Assembly: GCA_023443515.1 (NCBI GenBank)
Contig: JAEZUC010000026.1
Location: 1-64,000 of the forward strand
Reading direction: 5' to 3'
Origin: Bacillota bacterium
GTDB lineage: Bacteria > Bacillota > Clostridia > Acetivibrionales > DSM-1351
Length of the DNA: 64,000 nt
Positions within the stretch are counted from its first letter, which is position 1, and each line of letters starts with the position of its first letter. The notes beneath the pieces are model-generated. The model was not told the DNA's origin. It saw only the letters and a list, made by a program, of their open reading frames with translations, and did no database searches. Below are positions 57,006-64,000 of the stretch, in pieces. Both the position numbers and the translations under genes were made by a program.

Positions 57006-58782
57006 CTAATGCCTCCTGATGTATAGGTATTTTCAAAGTAATTCTCGTACCCTTTTTATAAGTACTTTCAATACTATACAAATCTTCTCGTTCATAATAT
57101 ATTTTAATTCTTTGTATGGTTCCCCTCAAACCAAAACTATGTAGATTGCTATTAAGCTGATTGTCCTGCAAAAGCTTCAGATCCTCTTCTTTCATTCCCA
57201 GTCCATTATCCTCAACAACAAAAACAACATGTTCATTCTCTATTCTTGAAGATATGTATATCTCTCCGTGTTCACCTTTAGGCTTTATTCCGTGGTAAAT
57301 TGAATTTTCAACAAGTGGCTGCAGAATAAGCTTTACAGTTTCAAACTTAAAAGTGTCTTCGTTCAAATCATAGTGTACTGTGAAAATGTCACCATACCGT
57401 AGAAGTTGCAAATATACGTAATCCTTTACAATCTCTATTTCATCTGCAACAGATATGATTTCGCTTCCCTTACTTAAGCTTTTTCTATAGTAGCCTCCCA
57501 TTGCTTCTATTGCCTCATATAATTCTTCATTTCTGCCTGCCAGTGCAAGATACCCCATTGCATCTAACGTATTATACAAAAAGTGGGGCTTTATCTGCTC
57601 CTGAAGTATATTAAGCTCAGCTTTACGCTTAGTTCTTTGTTCATTTACAATTTTCTTTATAAGATTTTGTATCTCGACTACCATTAGGTTGTATCCGTTT
57701 TTAAGCTTACCTATTTCATCATTGACAGTTTCCATCTCTACAATTTTAAATTCCCCTTGTTCAACTGCTTTCATTGAATTTAACAACTTATGTATAGGTG
57801 ATGTTATGAGCCTTGAAACAAATACTATTCCAATGCAAAGCAATATACCGTTTAGTATAATTATTAATAAACTTACCATCTTATACAAAGAACCTTCAGC
57901 TTCCAGCTGCTCTAAGGGTATACCTATTATCATTTTCCATCCGTACTTCTCTAAAAACATTGTTGAGTACAGATATGGCTTATCATTATGGTCGAAAACG
58001 GAGGATTTGTAGGGCATGTTTGCCTGTTCTACTAAAAGATTCTGATACTCTTCTTGTTCCAGGTCATCGTTGGTAGAAATAATCTGATTGTTTTCATCAA
58101 GTATGATTATTCGTGTCCCGTATTTCTGCACTATTTCACTATAGCAATTCCTAAATCCATCCTCAGATATATTTACCATTAATAAGCCAATGGGATTTTG
58201 AGTAGTCGTGTTGTTTATTATTCGAAGCAGAGACATGGTCTTTTCACCTGTTGTTATATTAAAAATCCGGTCTGCATTCAGCCTTACTATATAATATCCC
58301 TTCTGTTTAGCAACATCATCATACCACCATGCATCTTTTATATTTTTTATATTTAGTTTTTTAAGAGATTTTTTATCAGAACCATATCGATTACCATAAT
58401 TGTCAAAAATATAAACAGACTTTATGTGTGGCGTTGAATCCATAAGTGTTACAAGATAGCCTGAAATCTTTCGCTGGGTTTCCAGGGTGTTAGACATGTT
58501 CTGATCTGTTAATAAGTCCTGTATATCAAGATTCGCCATAATTGTACGGGAATTGAAGCTCATATTGTCAAGCATACTGTATATGTTTGACTTCAGCGGA
58601 TACAACGTTTGCATGGATAAATCCCTGTTCTTTTGAAGCGCCAAATGGTAATTTAATCTGTAGTAAACAACGGAGGTCAATATTACCGATAGGATGAGAA
58701 ATGCAAGGTATAATATAGTCATCTTTGCAGATATGTTTAAATTGGAATAAATAAGCTTGCATAAACTTTTTAACTTTTTCAT
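56992..58782 (-). CDS. YesM-type sensor histidine kinase
   Basis: 596 residues. I took the ATG at 58782 (MKKLKSLCK); GGGGG lies about 13 bases upstream. TM1 (about 22-42), extracellular dCache-like sensor (about 45-295), TM2 (about 297-318), HAMP, then kinase domains with QIKPHFLYNTLDAM (phospho-His), LQPLVENSIYHGI (N box) and VEDNGLGM (G box). It overlaps the response-regulator gene and has its own promoter, with a terminator separating it from the binding protein upstream. Confidence 0.92.
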   Translation of the reverse strand: MKKLKSLCKLIYSNLNISAKMTILYLAFLILSVILTSVVYYRLNYHLALQKNRDLSMQTLYPLKSNIYSMLDNMSFNSRTIMANLDIQDLLTDQNMSNTLETQRKISGYLVTLMDSTPHIKSVYIFDNYGNRYGSDKKSLKKLNIKNIKDAWWYDDVAKQKGYYIVRLNADRIFNITTGEKTMSLLRIINNTTTQNPIGLLMVNISEDGFRNCYSEIVQKYGTRIIILDENNQIISTNDDLEQEEYQNLLVEQANMPYKSSVFDHNDKPYLYSTMFLEKYGWKMIIGIPLEQLEAEGSLYKMVSLLIIILNGILLCIGIVFVSRLITSPIHKLLNSMKAVEQGEFKIVEMETVNDEIGKLKNGYNLMVVEIQNLIKKIVNEQRTKRKAELNILQEQIKPHFLYNTLDAMGYLALAGRNEELYEAIEAMGGYYRKSLSKGSEIISVADEIEIVKDYVYLQLLRYGDIFTVHYDLNEDTFKFETVKLILQPLVENSIYHGIKPKGEHGEIYISSRIENEHVVFVVEDNGLGMKEEDLKLLQDNQLNSNLHSFGLRGTIQRIKIYYEREDLYSIESTYKKGTRITLKIPIHQEALDETR

Positions 58783-58826
58783 TCTTATGCAAGTACCCCC
58801 TTTGAATATTGGACCACACATTTGAA

Positions 58827-58835
58827 ATTATAGCA
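58827..58835 (-). promoter_or_regulatory. extended -10 promoter of the kinase-regulator operon
   Basis: TGCTATAAT on the minus strand, about 45 bases before the kinase start. The -35 is poor, as is usual with a TGN extension. Confidence 0.5.
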
Positions 58836-58875
58836 TATTTTACATCCGGGTTGTATGAAGTTCTGGCATTGTAGA

Positions 58876-58918
58876 AACCAAAAACCCACCCGGAGCAAGT
58901 CCAAGTGGGTTTTTGGTT
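58876..58918. terminator. strong terminator after the LplA-type binding protein
   Basis: AACCAAAAACCCAC / GTGGGTTTTTGGTT is a perfect 14-bp stem with a 15-base loop. T-rich arms let it work both ways. It ends the 62.4-58.9 kb importer operon and insulates the kinase gene. Confidence 0.8.
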
Positions 58919-58933
58919 ATACGCATTTAATTT

Positions 58934-60523
58934 TTATTTTTTTAATGCAGCTAATTTCTCATCAACTATTTCCTGACCGCCTGACTTCATGTACTCATCA
59001 ACCAGTTTGTCATAGGTCTTGTCGAAATCAGCAGGTTTGCATGTAATGCTCTTTACAAATATTTCTGATTCCTTATCGGAAAGGGCTTTCTGATATTTAG
59101 CCTGAGATTCTATAACAGTATCGAAATGTGGCATATAACCTGCATCTGTAAGTGAGATTTCATATGCCTTCTTAAATGCATCTTCAAATCCGGGGTATCC
59201 GAATGAGGCAGCCTGAATGTTCTTAGTAGGATCTCCGAATTCTTTACCGTTAACTATTAATGCCAGGTCAGTGTAGTTAGCTTTCTTGGCATCAGGAAGC
59301 TGGTCATTCTGTATAAAGTTTGACGGAATACCATCAACTTCATCTGTGTATTGTTCACCCTTTATACCGTTTTGAAGGAATTTCATTACCTCAGGTTTTG
59401 ACTGCCATTCAAGATACTTAACTGCTTCTTCTGCATGTTCACTAGCTTTAGGAACTATTATATACAAGCCGTTAGGATTATATTTCATTTTTGGGTGCTT
59501 GCCTTCTGAGTTTGTGAATGGGTCACAGGGGATCATATCTGCACCCGGAACCTGGTTTTTTAACTCAGATAATAATCCGGGTGTTACTCTAATCGGGAAG
59601 TCATAATTATGTATCATAAAGCCTATTCTTCCTTGGGATACATCTTTTTCATACTGCTTGCCGTCTTTATCAAGTGCAAACTGGGGATTCAATATTCCTT
59701 CGTTGTATAACTTGTTCAAGAACTTCATACCATCCTTGAATCCCGGAATTACCCAGTTTGGTAAGGTCATTCTTTGTTCCTCTGAAATTGGTTTTTTGAA
59801 GGACTCTAACAACATTGATGTAGTCCAGTTAATATTGTTTGGATCAACAAATGTACTGAAAGGATAGTTTTTGTCGCCAAGTTTTCCAGGATCTTTTTCT
59901 TTAAATGCCTTCATTACCTGATACCACTCATCTGTAGTAGTAGGAACAGACATTCCGACTGCATCCAGCCAGTCCTTACGGATGTATGCTGAGAAACAAC
60001 CTTCTATAACTCTCTTTGCAGGAACTGCAAGCTGCTTTCCATCGAATTTACCATAGTTAAGCAGAGTTTCGCCAAGGTATGTGGTAAGATTTGGAGCATT
60101 TTTCTTTAACAGATCCCCTAAATCAGTAAGTCCGCCACTCTTAACATAATTATATATAATACCGTCATTGTAAGTAAAGCTGATGTCAGGTGCTTGATTT
60201 GATGCCATAAGAACATTTAGCTTTTCAACTTCCTGTTGTCTTAAGACAGGTACGAACTTTACATTAATGTTATTGGGCTTACCGAAGTTTTCTTGTATCC
60301 ATTTTGTCTGGAAATTATCATCTGCTTTGTACCCAGGTGTAGCTCTGTCAAAAACCTCTACGGTTAATTCTACTGCCGGCCCTGATTTTGCCGAATTTGT
60401 TGATGATGCAGTTTTCGAACTATCCGCGTCTGCTCCGCCGTTTGAACCACAGCCAGCAAACAGAGTAATGCTCATAGATGTCAAAAGTGCCAAGCTTGCA
60501 ATTCTGGTACTCAGTTTTTTCAT
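58934..60523 (-). CDS. extracellular sugar-binding lipoprotein (LplA type)
   Basis: 529 residues from the ATG at 60523, which is behind GGAGGAG; the earlier ATG at 60538 would place that site inside the gene. The signal peptide ends in FAGC (Cys24), so it is lipid-anchored outside. A Ser/Ala linker leads to the LplA-class body (TVEVFDRATPGYKADDNF). The C-terminus has long helices. It is the third gene of its operon, behind two permeases, and is followed by a terminator. The sugar is unknown. Confidence 0.92.
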   Translation of the reverse strand: MKKLSTRIASLALLTSMSITLFAGCGSNGGADADSSKTASSTNSAKSGPAVELTVEVFDRATPGYKADDNFQTKWIQENFGKPNNINVKFVPVLRQQEVEKLNVLMASNQAPDISFTYNDGIIYNYVKSGGLTDLGDLLKKNAPNLTTYLGETLLNYGKFDGKQLAVPAKRVIEGCFSAYIRKDWLDAVGMSVPTTTDEWYQVMKAFKEKDPGKLGDKNYPFSTFVDPNNINWTTSMLLESFKKPISEEQRMTLPNWVIPGFKDGMKFLNKLYNEGILNPQFALDKDGKQYEKDVSQGRIGFMIHNYDFPIRVTPGLLSELKNQVPGADMIPCDPFTNSEGKHPKMKYNPNGLYIIVPKASEHAEEAVKYLEWQSKPEVMKFLQNGIKGEQYTDEVDGIPSNFIQNDQLPDAKKANYTDLALIVNGKEFGDPTKNIQAASFGYPGFEDAFKKAYEISLTDAGYMPHFDTVIESQAKYQKALSDKESEIFVKSITCKPADFDKTYDKLVDEYMKSGGQEIVDEKLAALKK

Positions 60524-60583
60524 TAATATCTCCTCCATTATATTATTTTTATATAAATCTTCAGATTATCCGAAGACCTTATA

Positions 60584-61456
60584 TCAACCTTTAACAGCAC
60601 CTATCATTATACCGCTGACAAAGTGTTTCTGAAGCTTTGGATATACAAGTACTATTGGTAACGTCGCAAACACTATACAAGCTGCCTTAAGACTTTCAGG
60701 CAGGAGGTTCTGTGACATATTCCCATCTCCTATAGATGCATCTACAGTCTGGCTGTTAACAATTATCTGGTACAGTTTTAACTGCAATGGATATAGTTTT
60801 GAATCGGTAATATAAAAGAGAGCATCCATGAAGCTGTTCCATTTTCCAACTGCATAGAACAAACTCAATGTAGCTAGTACAGGCTTTGACAACGGAAGTA
60901 CTATCTTGAAAAGAACACCTATGTCGTTGCAACCGTCAAGGATTGCTGATTCCTCAAGACTCTCAGGCAAGGATGTAAAAAATGTTTTTAAAACTATAAG
61001 GTTAAATGCACTTAATACTCCCGGCAATATTAAGCTCCATGAGTTGTCAAGCATGTGCAGATTTTTTACCAACATATAGTCAGGTATAAGTCCACCGCTG
61101 AAATACATCGTAAATATAATCATCAGCATTATTGCATTTCTTCCCTTTAACCTCTGCTTGGTAAGGGGATAGGCTGCACAAATTGTCAGGAACATACCTA
61201 TTACAGTGTACGCAACAGTAATAATTATCGTATAAACAAGTGACCAAATCATTGTTGAATCTTTCACAATAGCCTTATAGGATTCGAAATTTAAATTAAC
61301 AGGCCATACATAAACCTTTGAAGCAAGTATTGCGGAGTTGGAACTCAATGAAACGGCTACTACATTTAATACAGGGAATAAACACAGTATTACGCAAACT
61401 AAAGTTATTATATTTATAAAAGCATTAAAAACCTTATCACTGGTTTTATAAACCAT
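60584..61456 (-). CDS. ABC sugar permease (LplC/YtcP type)
   Basis: 290 residues, six transmembrane segments. EAA loop EESAILDGCNDIGVLFKIVL (about 183-202), with QKHFVSGIMIGAVKG at the end, typical of LplC. GGTGG precedes the ATG at 61456, 19 bases after the LplB-type gene. Makes the channel with it, using the binding lipoprotein downstream. Confidence 0.93.
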   Translation of the reverse strand: MVYKTSDKVFNAFINIITLVCVILCLFPVLNVVAVSLSSNSAILASKVYVWPVNLNFESYKAIVKDSTMIWSLVYTIIITVAYTVIGMFLTICAAYPLTKQRLKGRNAIMLMIIFTMYFSGGLIPDYMLVKNLHMLDNSWSLILPGVLSAFNLIVLKTFFTSLPESLEESAILDGCNDIGVLFKIVLPLSKPVLATLSLFYAVGKWNSFMDALFYITDSKLYPLQLKLYQIIVNSQTVDASIGDGNMSQNLLPESLKAACIVFATLPIVLVYPKLQKHFVSGIMIGAVKG

Positions 61457-61475
61457 TTCCTATACCACCTTTCTT

Positions 61476-62432
61476 CTACCAAATACCTTGCTCGCCACTC
61501 TTATTTGCTATCCAGTTAGTTACTGACAGGAATACCAGCCCCACAATCGACTGGAATAATCCTACTGCTGTTGCTATGTTATATCTGGAGGATTGTAAGC
61601 CGACCCTGTATACGTAAGTACTGATAACATCTGAAAAATCTTTAACCAGTTGGTTTCCGAGAATATATGGGCGGTCGAACCCTATCATTGAAATCTTACC
61701 GATATTCAATATAAACAGGATAATTATTGTAGGCTTAATTGCCGGCAAGGTTATGCTCCATATTTTTCTGAGTCTTCCTGCACCGTCTACATCAGCAGCT
61801 TCATACAATTCCGAGGGTATCCCGATTATAGCTGCGAGATATATGATCATACCCCAACCTGCACTCTGCCATATGCCGATACCCGTATACGTTGCCAACC
61901 AATGCCACTTTTCAGTTAAGAAAGGTATTGTTTCAAATCCCATTGATTTGATAATTGTATCAATCATACCAAAATTCGGCGCAAATATCTGAAGTGCTAT
62001 ACCTCCGATGATAACCCATGACAAGAAGTGCGGAAGATAAAGCATTGTCTGTGAAATTCTCTTATATTTTACGGATTTTATTTCATTAATAATTATTGCG
62101 AGGATGATTGGAGCCGGAAATCCGAATATCATATCAAACCCGTTAAGCAGGAAAGTATTTTTAAGTGCTCTGTAAAAATCATCGGATTTAAAAACTTCCC
62201 TGAAAGCATCCCACCCTATCCAAGGACTGGCAAATACACCCTGAAATATGTTGTATTCTTTGAATGCGATAACGATACCGTACATTGGTACATATTTAAA
62301 CAGTATAAAGTATGAAACCGGCAGTACCAACAATAAATATAGATATATATCTCTTTTTAAGTAATGGCCAAAGCCCTTTTTAGGAAGATTATTCGGTAAA
62401 GTTTTTGAAACAGCAGTACTAGTTTTCCCCAT
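61476..62432 (-). CDS. ABC sugar permease (LplB type)
   Basis: 318 residues, six transmembrane segments after a polar start of about 30 residues. EAA loop YEAADVDGAGRLRKIWSITL (about 210-229), and FKYVPMYGIVIAFKEYNIF typical of LplB. GGGGGG precedes the ATG at 62432. First gene of the operon, with a promoter in the 414-base divergent gap; the opposite strand carries a membrane-bound AraC-type regulator. Confidence 0.93.
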   Translation of the reverse strand: MGKTSTAVSKTLPNNLPKKGFGHYLKRDIYLYLLLVLPVSYFILFKYVPMYGIVIAFKEYNIFQGVFASPWIGWDAFREVFKSDDFYRALKNTFLLNGFDMIFGFPAPIILAIIINEIKSVKYKRISQTMLYLPHFLSWVIIGGIALQIFAPNFGMIDTIIKSMGFETIPFLTEKWHWLATYTGIGIWQSAGWGMIIYLAAIIGIPSELYEAADVDGAGRLRKIWSITLPAIKPTIIILFILNIGKISMIGFDRPYILGNQLVKDFSDVISTYVYRVGLQSSRYNIATAVGLFQSIVGLVFLSVTNWIANKSGEQGIW

Positions 62433-62515
62433 GCAAATAGCTACCCCCCACGGTTTATTTTTTTGGAATTTAATGTAAATAGATAGAAGATTTGGTTCGA
62501 TCTGCTGATGGCATT

Positions 62516-62543
62516 ATTTTATCACTAGAAAAATTCAGTTCAA
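62516..62543 (-). promoter_or_regulatory. promoter of the LplBCA-type operon
   Basis: TTGAAC, 16 bases, TAAAAT with a TG extension on the minus strand, about 85 bases before the first permease. The rest of the 62433-62846 gap is very AT-rich, with no clear plus-strand promoter. Confidence 0.55.
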
Positions 62544-62846
62544 GAATGAGAATTTTTCACGTATTTCAGTTTTAATCATTTTTGCTGTGTTTAGAGACAA
62601 AAGGAATTGAAAGCACAGATTTAGGTTGTACAATAATCAATATTGAATCATATAATTAATATTAAATATTTAACCTGTACCGAATTGATTGCAAAGGATT
62701 ACATTTAATTTTTTCCGTGAAATATAACTATTATGACTTGATTTTTCAGGAAAATTTTATATTAATTATGAAGAAATGGATTAAATATTAATATATAATA
62801 TTTATTATGATATTTTTGACACAATACACTGTGGGGTGCAGGAAAG

Positions 62847-64000
62847 ATGAAAAATTATTCGATAATAGTTAAAATAATGCTGGTTCTTTCTCTATTTATA
62901 ATAATACCTATTATTACCATTACATTTATTTTTAATTATGGGATAATGAAGTATTCGGAAGATGAAATAGGCCGTTCCGGTCTTGGTAAGCTTGATTCTG
63001 CCAGAAGCGTTACTGATCTGCTTGCCCAAACCATAAGTAATGAGAGCCTTCACCTGTCTTTGGATGAAACCCTTAACAGATTGTATGGAATGGATGATAT
63101 ACATCAAGCCATTAAGGACAGCGACAACAACTTAATGCTGTATCAGTTTGTATCCAAGCTATCTGACATAGTTAAAACTAACAATGCCTATTCCTCAGTA
63201 TACTTGTACTTAGATAATTCAAATTATATTGCAACAAGCAACGGAGTGTATCCCAAGGAAAACTTTCCCGACGAAACCTGGCTTAAGTCCTATATTAAAA
63301 GCAAAGAACTCGGGGAACCTTTATCATGGACAAATCCAAGACCAAACGATACCAATGGAAACAGTTCAGTAGTCTCATACATATTCCCTTTAGCGTATAC
63401 TACAAATCTCAAAGGTTCTATTACCATAAATGTATACGAAAGCAGGTTAAGCAATCTTATTAACAGCAACAATTACGATATTGGGGACTTTATAAGTGTT
63501 ATAAATTCTAAAGGTGAGGTCATATCTTCAGTTGATAAAACTATGCTTAACAAGAATTTGTCCAACGTTTCCTATATAACCAGGATTTTGAACAGTGAAA
63601 TCGACAGAGGACATTTTATTGAAAGTATTAACGGTAAGAGGTTTCTTATTACATATCTGAAAACAGGAGCAGACAGCTGGACCTTTGTAGGTGTCTTTTC
63701 TCTGAATGCTCTGACTACCAAAGTAAATTCACTTAAAATGTCTATAATTTATATTTCAATTTTCTTATTAGTTATTTTTGTACTTTTGTCATATGTAATT
63801 TCACGTAGGCTGTTCAACCCTGTAAAAAAACTGGTACAGGAAATCAAAGCAAGAAAAGGTATTGACATTATAGGAAACGGAAACGAGTTCACACTTCTTT
63901 CTAAAACTTTTGATGCCATGATAAAGCAAGAAGATCAGCTGTTCCGTACCATTGAAAAGGATCATAAAAATCTCCGCGAAAACTATATGCTAAGCCTTTT
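62847..64000 (+). CDS. sensor protein, probably membrane-bound AraC regulator (3' cut off)
   Basis: 384 codons, open to the window end. AGGAAAG precedes the ATG at 62847. TM1 (about 8-30), an extracellular dCache-like sensor (about 35-290), TM2 (about 300-322), then a HAMP-like linker ending in LRENYMLSLL. That ending is typical of integral-membrane AraC-type regulators (YesS/YtdP group), whose helix-turn-helix would lie beyond the edge. In Bacillus such genes sit beside LplABC/YtcQP importers, as here. A sensor kinase is possible if the tail differs. It probably controls the divergent importer operon in response to an external sugar. Confidence 0.8.
   Translation, partial: MKNYSIIVKIMLVLSLFIIIPIITITFIFNYGIMKYSEDEIGRSGLGKLDSARSVTDLLAQTISNESLHLSLDETLNRLYGMDDIHQAIKDSDNNLMLYQFVSKLSDIVKTNNAYSSVYLYLDNSNYIATSNGVYPKENFPDETWLKSYIKSKELGEPLSWTNPRPNDTNGNSSVVSYIFPLAYTTNLKGSITINVYESRLSNLINSNNYDIGDFISVINSKGEVISSVDKTMLNKNLSNVSYITRILNSEIDRGHFIESINGKRFLITYLKTGADSWTFVGVFSLNALTTKVNSLKMSIIYISIFLLVIFVLLSYVISRRLFNPVKKLVQEIKARKGIDIIGNGNEFTLLSKTFDAMIKQEDQLFRTIEKDHKNLRENYMLSL

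Overview
The window looks like chromosomal DNA of a low-GC, Gram-positive, anaerobic spore-former of the Clostridia. A cellulolytic Ruminiclostridium-type species is my best guess, made by inference only. The basis is AT-rich sequence with strong GGAGG ribosome sites and frequent TTG/GTG starts, spore maturation genes spmA/spmB, an AbrB-type regulator, clostridial 2[4Fe-4S] ferredoxin, bacteriohemerythrin, the tmk-darA-yaaR-holB-ricT block, and three oligosaccharide importers with intracellular xylanase and beta-galactosidase. I saw no rRNA, tRNA, CRISPR array, transposase or phage genes.

Layout. 0-13 kb is accessory: two small secreted proteins, a lipoprotein, an orphan BtrH-like cysteine-fold protein, a CHASE3 chemoreceptor with a SigD-type promoter, an ECF sigma factor with a long C-terminal extension, a GH27 alpha-galactosidase operon, an AraC/GyrI regulator and a DUF4846 lipoprotein. 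It also holds a promoter-driven, multi-branched RNA with two possible terminators and a sequestered ribosome site ahead of a 96-residue protein (10.27-10.82 kb), the best candidate here for something undescribed.

13-38 kb is mostly housekeeping, nearly all on the minus strand: yebC, yigZ, Nudix, hflX (apparently AUU-started, with a JAMM motif), dut, U32 peptidase, a phosphomutase-like metalloenzyme, zapA, hemerythrin, rsmA, a YabE-like 3D/G5 protein, tatD, a DUF2600 protein, spmA/B, abrB, rsmI, a TrmN6-like methylase, ferredoxin, ricT, holB, yaaR, darA, tmk and an Orn/Lys/Arg decarboxylase. Many units end in clear intrinsic terminators.

38-64 kb is a carbohydrate-uptake island. It has three ABC importers (binding lipoprotein plus two permeases each, no ATPase), two YesM-type sensor kinases, three YesN-type response regulators, a cytosolic CE4 deacetylase, a cytosolic GH10 xylanase and a large GH2 beta-galactosidase. 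A divergent gene at the right edge probably encodes a membrane-bound AraC regulator. The simplest reading is that imported decorated xylo- or galacto-oligosaccharides are sensed outside and trimmed inside. Each binding-protein gene is followed by a stem-loop, which would raise binding-protein mRNA over its neighbours. The importers probably borrow an MsmX-type ATPase encoded elsewhere.
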